Positions 8,775 through 16,999 of a DNA stretch of 59,625 nucleotides are shown in pieces (the first letter of the stretch is position 1; every line of letters begins with the position of its first letter). The translations under genes were made by a program, and so were the position numbers. The notes beneath the pieces are model-generated. The model was not told where the DNA came from. It ran no database searches and saw only the letters and a list, made by a program, of their open reading frames with translations. Location of the stretch: positions 1 through 59,625 of the forward strand of contig DKID01000037.1 in the NCBI GenBank assembly GCA_002454045.1, written 5' to 3'. The DNA is from Nitrospina sp. UBA6727 (GTDB lineage: Bacteria > Nitrospinota > Nitrospinia > Nitrospinales > VA-1).

Positions 8775-8850
8775 ACATTCCAAAACAAACCCGCGGTCAA
8801 CGCCGTTGCCTGATGGTGCGGCGCGGTCGACCCTTTTCGTGAGAGTGATC

Positions 8851-9303
8851 ATGAGCGAATCCGAATCGAATTCCGTTGAAGAAAGCATCAAGCATTCCAT
8901 CCGCAAGAATGGGTTTCCAGAAAAGATCGTCCGCCTGTCTTTCAAGCGCGTTTACGACGCCTGCAAAAAAAATGGCACGCCGCTGGCGAACATATTGGAT
9001 AAACTTCAGGAGCAACAAATTTTCGGCAAGATCGTTGGCGACCATCTTGAGTTTCGCTCGCGGGAAAAAATCGATTTCAAACCGCCCGCCGCGCAATCCT
9101 CTGCTAAATCCGCCGCCGAGTTTTCTTGGACCCCGGGTTCCGCCGCCAACCTAAAAGGGTTTCAGGATGCCGCTAAGAATGCGTTGGGGAACATGACGCC
9201 GGAGCAGATGGCGCAAGCCCGCGCGATGATTGAGAATATGAGCGACGAAGAAAAAACGGACATGCTGAAAATGTTCACCCAGCGTTTTGATTCTGGAAAA
9301 TAA
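8851..9303 (+). CDS. hypothetical protein, 150 aa
   Basis: Not recognised. The 150-aa product has a folded-looking N-terminal half rich in charged helix and strand pattern (ESIKHSIRKNGFPEKIVRL, then a segment ending DHLEFRSREKIDF). A Pro/Ala/Ser-rich linker follows at about 74-95. The C-terminal helix contains MTPEQMAQARAMIENMSDEE (about 114-133), like short helical protein-protein interaction modules. There is no signal peptide or membrane segment. I chose the ATG at 8851 rather than upstream codons because GAGAGTGATC precedes it and the residues before it look non-coding. It ends 21 bp before the next gene in the same direction, probably one operon. Confidence 0.7.
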   Translation: MSESESNSVEESIKHSIRKNGFPEKIVRLSFKRVYDACKKNGTPLANILDKLQEQQIFGKIVGDHLEFRSREKIDFKPPAAQSSAKSAAEFSWTPGSAANLKGFQDAAKNALGNMTPEQMAQARAMIENMSDEEKTDMLKMFTQRFDSGK

Positions 9304-9324
9304 AAAACCGGGGACCCCGACACT

Positions 9325-10188
9325 GTGTTGATTTTTGCTAAAGATATTGGCCAAAGAGACCACCGTCACGCGTTGGAGGAGAAACTTCCTGAACTGAAAA
9401 AGTATATGGAATACCAACGCAAACTTTTTCCTTACACGGTGGTGCGGGCGGGACTAGACTTGGCGTACAAAGAAACCGACGACGTCATGAATTTTATCGA
9501 CAACGATTACCAACCGCCGGCGGATTCTTCCCGGCAGGAATATCCCGCCGATGTCAAGCAGTGGTACACGAACCGATTTCCCTGGGCGTCGGCATTCTTG
9601 AAAATGGAGGACATGCATTTCACGTTGGTGACACTTGTCAAGGCGATGGATTCCTTCCGCACGCACGAAGCGGCGAGCGCCTATCATTGGCCCGTGCTCT
9701 ACGACTCCGTCCACAATATCGTTCAGATTTACAACAGCCTGCTACAGAATGACCCCGACAACTCTCGCGACATTCATTTGAGCAACGCGGTGGAAGTGAA
9801 CTTCGATGACTTCATCAATAACTACTGGTTTGATTTGGATTTTATGATTTTCTCCCAGGCGGATTATCCTCACGCCCGCCATCACGGGAGAAAAAATTCG
9901 ATGGAGGAAAGTATTAAGGAAGGCATGGCGGCAGGCATGGAGCCTCTGACCGCGCTGGGAAAACTCGACCGCCTGTTCCAACTTGATGAAGCCACCCTCA
10001 AACTACTCCGCCGCGACCCGGTCGAAACTCGCTTCCTCGAATTGAAAAACATCTCCGCCACCGACAACCCGTTTGACCGCATTTACAAAAAATATGTGGA
10101 GGACCCGCAACACGGCAAGTTGCGCGTTATCGACGCGGAGTATTTAATCAACCACCCTTTCACGGTGGCGACGATGGCGCGACGGTGA
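9325..10188 (+). CDS. hypothetical protein, 287 aa
   Basis: Not recognised. The 287-aa soluble protein starts with GTG at 9325, 21 bp after its neighbour; an ATG-initiated start inside the frame would remove conserved-looking sequence. It is aromatic- and acid-rich and predicted mostly helical, with a His/Arg patch HARHHGRKNS near residues 185-194 and no known catalytic signature. It lacks membrane segments. Its last residues (TVATMARR) and its TGA stop are encoded by the GACGGTGACGACGG repeat that follows, so the natural C-terminus may have been replaced by repeat sequence. Codon use otherwise matches the neighbours. Confidence 0.7.
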   Translation: MLIFAKDIGQRDHRHALEEKLPELKKYMEYQRKLFPYTVVRAGLDLAYKETDDVMNFIDNDYQPPADSSRQEYPADVKQWYTNRFPWASAFLKMEDMHFTLVTLVKAMDSFRTHEAASAYHWPVLYDSVHNIVQIYNSLLQNDPDNSRDIHLSNAVEVNFDDFINNYWFDLDFMIFSQADYPHARHHGRKNSMEESIKEGMAAGMEPLTALGKLDRLFQLDEATLKLLRRDPVETRFLELKNISATDNPFDRIYKKYVEDPQHGKLRVIDAEYLINHPFTVATMARR

Positions 10189-10205
10189 CGACGGCGGTGA
10201 GCAAA
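10160..10205 (+). repeat. GACGGTG-family repeat supplying a stop codon
   Basis: Words ACGGTGGCGACGATGGCGCG then ACGGTGACGACGGCGGTGAG cross the end of the 287-aa hypothetical gene. The TGA inside GACGGTGACG is that gene's stop (10186-10188). The rest is intergenic. Confidence 0.65.
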
Positions 10206-10317
10206 AGTTTTTGCCGCCGCGACGACATTTTATTTTTTTGACACGCGCCCGCGCCTGCATCTTTCTTCATCGCCGCGCGCAAAAATTTTTATCCCTTCGA
10301 CGAACCATCCATTGCGC

Positions 10318-12474
10318 ATGAAACCTGAAACGACCGCGACGCGAACCGTTGTGCCCGACCGCTTGCAAGGCACCGATGGGATTCGGCGGGAAACTAAATC
10401 GGCGACGGATTCGGAATGCCGCGGGTCAACTCCGTTGCAAATTTTTCTCGAACGCGGATGGATCACCGAAGAGTTTATGGAGCTTTACGCCTACTGCTGC
10501 GTCAAAAGTCAGTTCAAGAAAAACGCGACGGCGGCGAAAAAAAAAAGGACCATCGTCGTCGGCTGGGACCCCAGAGATTCGTCCGGCAACTTCACGGAAG
10601 CAGTAGTCCGCGGCGTCCGCAAAGCCAGCGGCGACGCGATGGTTTTGGGCGTGGTGCCGACGCCGCTGGTGCCCCTCTTCATGCTGCACGTCGGCGCCGA
10701 TGGCGGCATCATGGTCACGGCGTCTCACAATCCTGAAGACCAAAACGGGATGAAGTTGTTCCTGCCTTTTCACGGCATGAAGCCGTTGCCCCGCGACGAT
10801 ATTGACTTAACCCGAAACTTGCGCAAGCAAAACTTCGCCGCCATCAAAAAATTTTCCGTGAAGGGAAGACGAACCGATTGCCGACAAAAAGCCCTGCGAC
10901 TCTTTCGGCGTTTTTCCCTGCTACCCGAAAACTCATGGCTCGACTCCGCCGCCACTTTGCAAGCCCTCACTTTGGTTGTTGACCCCGCCTTTGGCGCGCT
11001 TAAAAAAATCGCCGCGCAAATTTTCCGCGACGCCGGAGTCGGCAAAGTATTAGAAGTCAACACCGAAAAAAACGGCGCGGTCAACTTACGCTCCGGAGTC
11101 GCCGACCTGGAAGGATGCCCGTGCGTTACCGCGGACATGATCGTGAAACCCGCCGGGATTTTTCACGCGCATAAAGCCATCGTCAAACTTTTCCAACTGG
11201 GGCGGGCAAACCGACAATCCGCCGCGGCCGGAAAAAAAAGAATTGCCGCCGCCGTATTCGACGCGGACGGCGACCGTTTCTTTCGCTTGGAGTACGACCC
11301 GTTTCAAGATGTGCTGTGGGTGTCAAGCGGGGATGAAACCGCCGTCTTGCAGGCGCGACATTTGGTGTCCCGCTACCCCGAAAAGTATGGCGGGTCATTT
11401 TATATCAACACGGTGGAAAGCGATTTCAATGCCGCCGCAACCGCCGCGTCGATGGGACTAATCCCCCTCCGCACCGCCGTCGGCGACAAATGGATATTGC
11501 TTAAAATCCGCGTCATGCTGTTGCAAAAAAAGTTGGCGACGCTGTCGCCGAAGCAGCGCAAAAAACTCAAAAATAAAATCGCCGCGCTGCAAAAAAAAGG
11601 AGTAACGCGAGTGGCGGATTTGCGAAACCTCGAAGCCTCCATTCCCGCAAGAAGTCAGACCGCGGCGAAAAATAATTCCGCGGCGGTGACATCGGCGATG
11701 ACGGCGGAAACTTTTCACGACGGTGGTGACGGCGGCGCGCGCGCAGTGTTGGCGGTGGGTAGCGAGGAAACGGGGCATAACATCACCGCCGCTTTTTTAA
11801 CGCGACCAAACCGGAAAGCGGTGGCGGTGTATTCCGGGAATGGATTAAAAAGCGCTCTCAACACTTTCGCCGCCACCGAAAATTTGGCGGCAACTTTGTC
11901 GCCGAAAAAATATATTCAGTCCGTCCGCCAGCCTTTTTCGCCGGGATTCAAATCCACTTTGTACATATATTATGTACGCCAGGAACTATTCGTCAAAGAT
12001 TCGCAAGCGTGGCGAAAAGTCAAGCGGCTTGTGTTGCAGACCGCGAAGCAAAGCGGGTATCCCGCCAAGATGCGCAACTTCCCGGACGACCCGGATATGT
12101 TGTATATTTCTTTCGCGGCGGGGAAAGTTTCAAAGGAGAACGTCGGCGTCTTCGTAAGAAATTCCGGCACCGAAAACAAAATCAGCGTTAACTTGCGCGG
12201 AAGAAAATCGGATGCTGGGAAACTGAAAAAAATCGGCGGCGCGGCTCTGCAACTTTTATTCTCCCTGCTCAAAAACCGCGACAACATTTTCTATAAAATG
12301 GAATTGTATGTCCTCAGCCAAATTGCCGCGCGACCGATGCTTGACGAAGACTTGGAAGTTGAGAGCCGGCACAAGTCGCGACTGATTAACGAAATGAAAA
12401 AGCAAAATCTTATTCGACCAAGCCGCGAGGGAAACCGCCTGACTCCGCTGGGGAAATGGTATATAAACCATTAG
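10318..12474 (+). CDS. phosphohexomutase-like protein with insert and winged-helix-like tail
   Basis: 718-aa member of the alpha-D-phosphohexomutase superfamily (phosphomannomutase/phosphoglucomutase type), much longer than the usual 450-500 aa. All four signature loops are present: phosphoserine loop TASHNP (Ser136), metal loop DADGDR (315-320), sugar loop GSEETGHN (about 480-487) and phosphate loop RNSGTE (614-619). Between metal and sugar loops lies a Lys-rich helical insert, then a stretch over GACGG repeats (11684-11742). The last 65 or so residues, after the phosphate domain, resemble a winged helix (SRHKSRLINEMKKQ, then GNRLTPLGKWYI). The start is ATG 10318; TTG 10312 is an alternative. 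Its neighbour is a hexapeptide-repeat protein, suggesting sugar-nucleotide synthesis. The exact sugar is unknown. Confidence 0.85.
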   Translation: MKPETTATRTVVPDRLQGTDGIRRETKSATDSECRGSTPLQIFLERGWITEEFMELYAYCCVKSQFKKNATAAKKKRTIVVGWDPRDSSGNFTEAVVRGVRKASGDAMVLGVVPTPLVPLFMLHVGADGGIMVTASHNPEDQNGMKLFLPFHGMKPLPRDDIDLTRNLRKQNFAAIKKFSVKGRRTDCRQKALRLFRRFSLLPENSWLDSAATLQALTLVVDPAFGALKKIAAQIFRDAGVGKVLEVNTEKNGAVNLRSGVADLEGCPCVTADMIVKPAGIFHAHKAIVKLFQLGRANRQSAAAGKKRIAAAVFDADGDRFFRLEYDPFQDVLWVSSGDETAVLQARHLVSRYPEKYGGSFYINTVESDFNAAATAASMGLIPLRTAVGDKWILLKIRVMLLQKKLATLSPKQRKKLKNKIAALQKKGVTRVADLRNLEASIPARSQTAAKNNSAAVTSAMTAETFHDGGDGGARAVLAVGSEETGHNITAAFLTRPNRKAVAVYSGNGLKSALNTFAATENLAATLSPKKYIQSVRQPFSPGFKSTLYIYYVRQELFVKDSQAWRKVKRLVLQTAKQSGYPAKMRNFPDDPDMLYISFAAGKVSKENVGVFVRNSGTENKISVNLRGRKSDAGKLKKIGGAALQLLFSLLKNRDNIFYKMELYVLSQIAARPMLDEDLEVESRHKSRLINEMKKQNLIRPSREGNRLTPLGKWYINH

Positions 12475-12484
12475 CGAGACCGCG

Positions 12485-12533
12485 GCGGGCGGACGGCGGC
12501 GGTGAGATGACGGCGTCGGTGGCGGTGACGGTG
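12485..12533 (+). repeat. GACGGCGG repeat between mutase and beta-helix genes
   Basis: GGACGGCGGCGGTGAGATGACGG followed by CGTCGGTGGCGGTGACGGTGC fills most of the 85-bp gap between the two coding regions. Same word family as the other gaps. Confidence 0.65.
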
Positions 12534-12559
12534 CGGCGAAAAAAAGCGATCGAGTTTTT

Positions 12560-13369
12560 ATGCTTGTGAAAGATTTACACCTGTTTTTTTCAAATCTGCG
12601 CGAACCTTTTCGGGAAATTTTTTCCGACTGCGAGCGTGTTTGGGAACCGTTGAAAACGTTGCGACCGCGACTGGAAAAGTTGCTGCGCGAAAAAACGCGG
12701 GGCAAATCTCACGCGCTTCATTTGCCGGGAATAAAGACCGCCGCGGATTCATCCGGTCACCGTCGCGGTGCGCGCGGGCTTTACGTCTGGGACTGGATCA
12801 CTTTGGCGGAACCAGTTTATTTACAAGAGTTGGACATCTTCATCGGCAAAGGAACGCGACTGGAACCTTCTGTCATGATACAAGGTCCCGCCGTGATTGG
12901 TGAAGACTGCGACATTCGGCAAGGAGCTTACATTCGCGGCAACGTCATGGTCGGCGACCGCGTCGTGATTGGTCACGCCACCGAATTGAAAAACAGCGTT
13001 CTCATGGATCACACCGAAGCCGGTCATTTCAATTATATTGGCGACAGCATTGTCGGCAGTCACGTCAACTTTGGAGCCGGGTCGAAACTGGCGAACTTGC
13101 AATTAAGAAGTGGCGATGAAAAACGCGAGGGTCGCATCAACCCCATCCAGATTCCTCTCGACTCGGGCATGCTGAATACCGGCATGGAAAAACTGGGGGC
13201 GGTGGTCGGCGACAATGTTGAACTCGGCTGCAACGCCGTCGTCTGCCCCGGCGCACTGATAGGGAAAGACGTCTGGATCTATCCCGGCTTGACGGTGCTC
13301 AAAGGCTATTACCCCGCGGGAATCCTGCTCGTCCCGAAAGACCACAAGCCGCGGTCGATACAAAAATAA
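12560..13369 (+). CDS. left-handed beta-helix (hexapeptide) sugar-nucleotide protein, GlmU C-terminal-like
   Basis: 269-aa protein whose residues 90-250 form a left-handed parallel beta-helix of hexapeptide repeats (VIGEDCDIRQGAYIRGNVMV and following). It closely resembles the acyltransferase half of GlmU-type and related nucleotidyltransferase enzymes: ELKNSVLMDHTEAGHFNYIG, DSIVGSHVNFGAGSKLANL. The nucleotidyltransferase domain itself is missing; the first 90 residues are instead helical. It may be a stand-alone acetyltransferase or a regulatory partner. It follows the phosphohexomutase by 85 bp, so the two probably act on the same sugar phosphate. A minus-orientation repeat word lies under residues 67-73. 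Start is ATG 12560 with only a weak ribosome-binding site. Confidence 0.8.
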   Translation: MLVKDLHLFFSNLREPFREIFSDCERVWEPLKTLRPRLEKLLREKTRGKSHALHLPGIKTAADSSGHRRGARGLYVWDWITLAEPVYLQELDIFIGKGTRLEPSVMIQGPAVIGEDCDIRQGAYIRGNVMVGDRVVIGHATELKNSVLMDHTEAGHFNYIGDSIVGSHVNFGAGSKLANLQLRSGDEKREGRINPIQIPLDSGMLNTGMEKLGAVVGDNVELGCNAVVCPGALIGKDVWIYPGLTVLKGYYPAGILLVPKDHKPRSIQK

Positions 13370-13479
13370 TGAAACACGATTTTCGTTAAATGATATATTG
13401 GCGTTGCGGGTTGTCTGCGTGCGCGTCTCTTTTTTTTAAGACCGTTGAAGAAATTCGCGCCTAACCAAACGATACAAAT

Positions 13480-13561
13480 GCGGATGTGGCGGAACTGGCA
13501 GACGCGCATGATTTAGGATCATGTTCCTTACGGAGTGGAGGTTCAAGTCCTCTCATCCGCA
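13480..13561 (+). tRNA. tRNA-Leu (UAG)
   Basis: 82-nt cloverleaf with acceptor GCGGATG/CATCCGC, anticodon arm CATGA-TTTAGGA-TCATG giving anticodon UAG, a long variable arm as expected for leucine tRNA, and T-loop GGTTCAAGTCC. Discriminator is A13561 and CCA is not encoded. It lies 26 bp upstream of tig. Confidence 0.95.
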
Positions 13562-13587
13562 TTCCATCTTTGAACATTCGGAAGTTT

Positions 13588-14931
13588 ATGAAAATAGAAA
13601 TTGCCGACGTCGATTCCTGCAACAAAAAAATCAAGTTCGAAATCCCTCATCAGGAATACGACAAAAAGATAAAGCAGTATTATCAGAGACTCGGGCAGCA
13701 AGTTAAAGTTCCCGGATTCCGCAAAGGGAAAGTCCCCATCGCCATTCTGGAAAAACAGTTTGGCCCCGATGTCAAAAAAGAAGTCTTGAGCAATTTGATT
13801 AGCGACCAACTCAACAATGCCATCGTGGAAAAAGATTTGCGCGCGGTGGGAGAACCCCACCTTCTGGAAGTCAACGCCGAAGAAGGAACGGACATCACCG
13901 TTTCCGCGTCCATCGAGGTGCTCCCAACCGTGGAGTTGCAGGACTATTCCGGCATCAAACTGACGGTGAAAACTCCGCGCGTCACCGATGAAGATATCGA
14001 CCGGACGATGGCGGCGATACGCCAGCGTGCGGCGAAGACGGTCACCGTCACCGACCGTCCCGCTCAGGACAAAGATTTGCTCAAAATAGATTTCACCAGC
14101 AAGGTTGGCGACCAACCTTTTGCCGACGGGTCTGCGCGGGATCAGATTATACGCGCAGGCGCGGGACAACTGATTGAGGGATTGGACAAGGGGATGATCG
14201 GCATGAAAATTGGCGAGACCCGCAACCTTCGCGTGCCGATGCCCGCGGACTATCACAACAAAGAAATAGCCGGGAAAGATGTCGATTTCCAAATTACATT
14301 GAAAGGCATTCAGGAACAAAAACTCGCGGACTTGGACGATGAGTTTGCCCGCGGCGTGGCGGATAAAAATTACGAGAGCCTGGACGATATGAAACAGAAC
14401 GTCCGCTCCGAACTGGAAGACTTCGAGCGCAAGGAAGCCCGCAAGGCGGCGAAAAAAACGTTGGCGGAAAAAATCACCGCGATGAATCAGGTGAACGTCC
14501 CGGAAGGGTTGATAAAAAATCAGGTCAAGTTTATGGCGGAGCAAGCCAGAAAAAAACAGGAGCATGAAGACGGTCACGCGCATGACGACGGCCACGGTCA
14601 TGACGGCGATGTCGAGATGACTCCCGAACTGCTCAAGCAATATCGCGAGCCGGCCATCAAAGCCTTGCAGGAAGAATTGATTCTCGACCAACTAGCGCGC
14701 GAACTAAAGTTGGAAGTTACCGAAGAAGAATTGGAGCGAGAGGTCAAGAACATGTTGCAATTATTAGGCGGCGGGAATCTGCAACAGATCAAACAAGAGT
14801 GGGCGAAAAATGGAATCTTGGCGCGACTTCACAATCGCATGAAGCGCGACAAAACCCTGGACGCCGCGCTGGCAAAAGTAACGGTCAAGGAAGAAAAAGT
14901 TGACAGGAAAGATTTAATTGCGGACAATTAA
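13588..14931 (+). CDS. tig: trigger factor, with a His/Asp-rich insert
   Basis: 447-aa ribosome-associated chaperone and peptidyl-prolyl isomerase that meets nascent chains at the exit tunnel. The ribosome-docking signature GFRKGKVP is at residues 43-50, the FKBP domain at about 150-250 and the helical chaperone arms follow. Residues 326-341 (HEDGHAHDDGHGHDGD) are a His/Asp/Gly tract not expected in this position, encoded by GAAGACGGTCAC/GACGACGGCCAC words of the local repeat family. It resembles metal-binding His-rich tails such as that of SlyD. I chose ATG 13588; the frame is open upstream only because it reads through tRNA-Leu. It heads the tig-clpP-clpX-lon group, although 123 bp and a stop-codon hairpin separate it from clpP. 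Confidence 0.96.
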   Translation: MKIEIADVDSCNKKIKFEIPHQEYDKKIKQYYQRLGQQVKVPGFRKGKVPIAILEKQFGPDVKKEVLSNLISDQLNNAIVEKDLRAVGEPHLLEVNAEEGTDITVSASIEVLPTVELQDYSGIKLTVKTPRVTDEDIDRTMAAIRQRAAKTVTVTDRPAQDKDLLKIDFTSKVGDQPFADGSARDQIIRAGAGQLIEGLDKGMIGMKIGETRNLRVPMPADYHNKEIAGKDVDFQITLKGIQEQKLADLDDEFARGVADKNYESLDDMKQNVRSELEDFERKEARKAAKKTLAEKITAMNQVNVPEGLIKNQVKFMAEQARKKQEHEDGHAHDDGHGHDGDVEMTPELLKQYREPAIKALQEELILDQLARELKLEVTEEELEREVKNMLQLLGGGNLQQIKQEWAKNGILARLHNRMKRDKTLDAALAKVTVKEEKVDRKDLIADN

Positions 14932-14933
14932 AT
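14912..14933 (+). other. AT-rich hairpin over the tig stop codon
   Basis: ATTTAATTG (14912-14920) and CAATTAAAT (14925-14933) form a perfect 9-bp stem with a CGGA tetraloop containing the tig stop. No T-tract follows, so it is not a standard terminator; it could affect mRNA 3' processing between tig and clpP. Confidence 0.45.
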
Positions 14934-15054
14934 TTCAGCCAGTAAAAGATATCCGATTATTTTTTAATCACTTACAAGTCGCGGACGCTTTCGGAACCAT
15001 CGCTTGATTCGGAAAGAAGTTTTGCCTTGCCCCATTTCTAATCCAGAGAAAACC

Positions 15055-15687
15055 ATGACCGATACTTACAACCAATTAGTACCCATCGTCGTTGAACAAA
15101 CCAGTCGAGGCGAGAGGTCTTACGACATTTATTCGCGCCTTCTCAAAGACCGCATCGTCTTCATAGGCAGCACCATCGATGATCATATGGCCAACCTGAT
15201 CATCGCGCAGTTGTTGTTTCTGGAATCGGATGAGCCCGACCAAGACATTTATCTTTACATCAACAGTCCCGGCGGTCACGTCAGTTCTGGGCTGGCGATT
15301 TACGACACCATGCAATACATCAGGCCAGATGTTCAGACGATTTGCATTGGTCAAGCGGCCAGCATGGGCGCGCTACTCCTCGCCGCGGGGGCACCGAAGA
15401 AAAGATCCGTCCTGCCGCACTCGCGCATTATGATCCACCAGCCGACCGGCGGGGTTCAAGGACAACACACCGACATTGAAATCCAAGCGAAAGAAATCAC
15501 CAGAATCCGGGCTATCCTCGACACCATCCTGTCCCGACACTCTGGGAAAAATGTTAGCCAAGTCAACAAAGATACCGAGAGAGATCATTATATGACGGGG
15601 GAAGAAGCCAAGGCTTATGGCCTCATCGACAGCGTAATCACCGACCGGGACGACATCCACAAAAGCAAGAGCAAAAAGAAAAGTTGA
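15055..15687 (+). CDS. clpP: ATP-dependent Clp protease proteolytic subunit
   Basis: 210-aa serine peptidase that assembles as two heptameric rings and degrades proteins unfolded by ClpX. The catalytic triad is visible: Ser103 in GQAASMGA, His128 in MIHQP and Asp177 in ERDHYM, with spacing matching E. coli ClpP. The start at ATG 15055 gives MTDTYNQLVPIV, the usual N-terminus with a short propeptide. Upstream frame from 15004 adds 17 unconserved residues and was not used. It is followed 58 bp later by clpX, its unfoldase partner. The Lys/Ser-rich C-terminal tail is slightly longer than usual. Confidence 0.97.
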   Translation: MTDTYNQLVPIVVEQTSRGERSYDIYSRLLKDRIVFIGSTIDDHMANLIIAQLLFLESDEPDQDIYLYINSPGGHVSSGLAIYDTMQYIRPDVQTICIGQAASMGALLLAAGAPKKRSVLPHSRIMIHQPTGGVQGQHTDIEIQAKEITRIRAILDTILSRHSGKNVSQVNKDTERDHYMTGEEAKAYGLIDSVITDRDDIHKSKSKKKS

Positions 15688-15745
15688 TTCGCAGAGACAG
15701 AACGAACCCGCGGGTTTAACTCCACCCCTTTTTGCAGAGAGAATT

Positions 15746-16996
15746 ATGGCGAAGAAAAAAAATACGACCACCGGAAATTATCGTTGCTCCTTCTGCAGCA
15801 AGAGGCAGGAAGAAGTCAAGAAGCTAATCGCCGGACCCAGCGTCTATATCTGCGACGAGTGCATCGAACTTTGCAACGAAATCATGGTGGAAGAGTGGGC
15901 GCAGGAAAAGGGCGAAGACTCCCAGCATTTTTTTAAGCCACGCGATTTATACAAGCACCTCGACCAATATGTCATCGGACAAGAACGGTGCAAAAAAATT
16001 CTCGCCGTCGCCGTCCACAACCATTTCAAAAGGGTCGACTCCAATGTCGATTTAGAAGACGTCGAACTGCAAAAGAGCAACGTGCTTTTGATCGGTCCCA
16101 CCGGGTCCGGGAAAACCCTCATGGCGCAAACCCTCGCCCGGATTCTCGACGTCCCCTTCACCATCGTCGACGCGACCACCTTGACCGAAGCCGGTTATGT
16201 CGGAGAAGACGTTGAAAACATCATCTTAAAACTTTTGCAAAGCGCCAATTACGATGTTGAAAAAGCCGAGCGCGGAATTATTTATATCGACGAGGTCGAT
16301 AAAATTTCGCGCAAGTCGGAAAATCCCTCCATCACCCGCGACGTTTCCGGTGAAGGAGTGCAGCAGGCACTTTTGAAAATCATCGAAGGCACCATGGCCA
16401 ACGTTCCCCCGCAAGGCGGCCGCAAGCATCCGCATCAGGAATTTTTGCAAGTGAACACCACCAATATTCTTTTCATCTGCGGCGGCGCGTTCGTCGGATT
16501 AGACGCGCTGATTCGCAACCGCATCGGCAAGAAAAGCCTCGGCTTCGGGCAGAAAGTCATCTCCAAAAAAGAAATTGACGAGGAAGATGTTCTCGAAAAA
16601 ATACAACCGGAAGACCTGCTCAAGTATGGCCTCATTCCAGAATTTGTCGGGCGTTTTTCATCCGTGGCAACGCTCAAGGAATTGACCATTGATGCGATGA
16701 TCCAAGTTTTAACCGAACCCAAGAACGCGTTGGTCAAACAATATAAGAAGCTGTTTGAATTTGAAAACGCCAGGCTCAAGTTTACCGACACGGCGATCCG
16801 CGCCATCGCCGAAAAAGCCATCCAACGCAAAACCGGGGCAAGGGGACTCCGCGCCGTTCTGGAAGAAACCATGCTCGAAATCATGTTCGACCTTCCTTCC
16901 CAGAAAGACGTGGAAGAAGTGGTCATCAACGAAGAAGTAGTCCTCACCGGCGGGCAACCCATGCTGGTTTACGGCAACAAAAAACAGGCCAGTTGA
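15746..16996 (+). CDS. clpX: Clp protease ATP-binding subunit ClpX
   Basis: 416-aa AAA+ unfoldase that recognises tagged substrates and threads them into ClpP. The N-terminal zinc-binding domain has Cys14, Cys17, Cys36 and Cys39 (CSFC...CDEC). Walker A GPTGSGKT is at 117-124, Walker B IIYIDEVDKI near 180 and the pore loop GYVGEDVE just after the P-loop region. The IGF-type ClpP docking loop appears as KSLGFG near 270. Length is standard. Start is ATG 15746 after AGAGAGAATT. Only 3 bp separate its stop from lon, so these two genes are surely cotranscribed. Confidence 0.97.
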   Translation: MAKKKNTTTGNYRCSFCSKRQEEVKKLIAGPSVYICDECIELCNEIMVEEWAQEKGEDSQHFFKPRDLYKHLDQYVIGQERCKKILAVAVHNHFKRVDSNVDLEDVELQKSNVLLIGPTGSGKTLMAQTLARILDVPFTIVDATTLTEAGYVGEDVENIILKLLQSANYDVEKAERGIIYIDEVDKISRKSENPSITRDVSGEGVQQALLKIIEGTMANVPPQGGRKHPHQEFLQVNTTNILFICGGAFVGLDALIRNRIGKKSLGFGQKVISKKEIDEEDVLEKIQPEDLLKYGLIPEFVGRFSSVATLKELTIDAMIQVLTEPKNALVKQYKKLFEFENARLKFTDTAIRAIAEKAIQRKTGARGLRAVLEETMLEIMFDLPSQKDVEEVVINEEVVLTGGQPMLVYGNKKQAS

Positions 16997-16999
16997 TAT

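Noticed and set aside
13486..13587. N-terminal extension of tig reading through the upstream tRNA
   Set aside because: The sequence is tRNA-Leu and tig homologues start at the ATG 13588.
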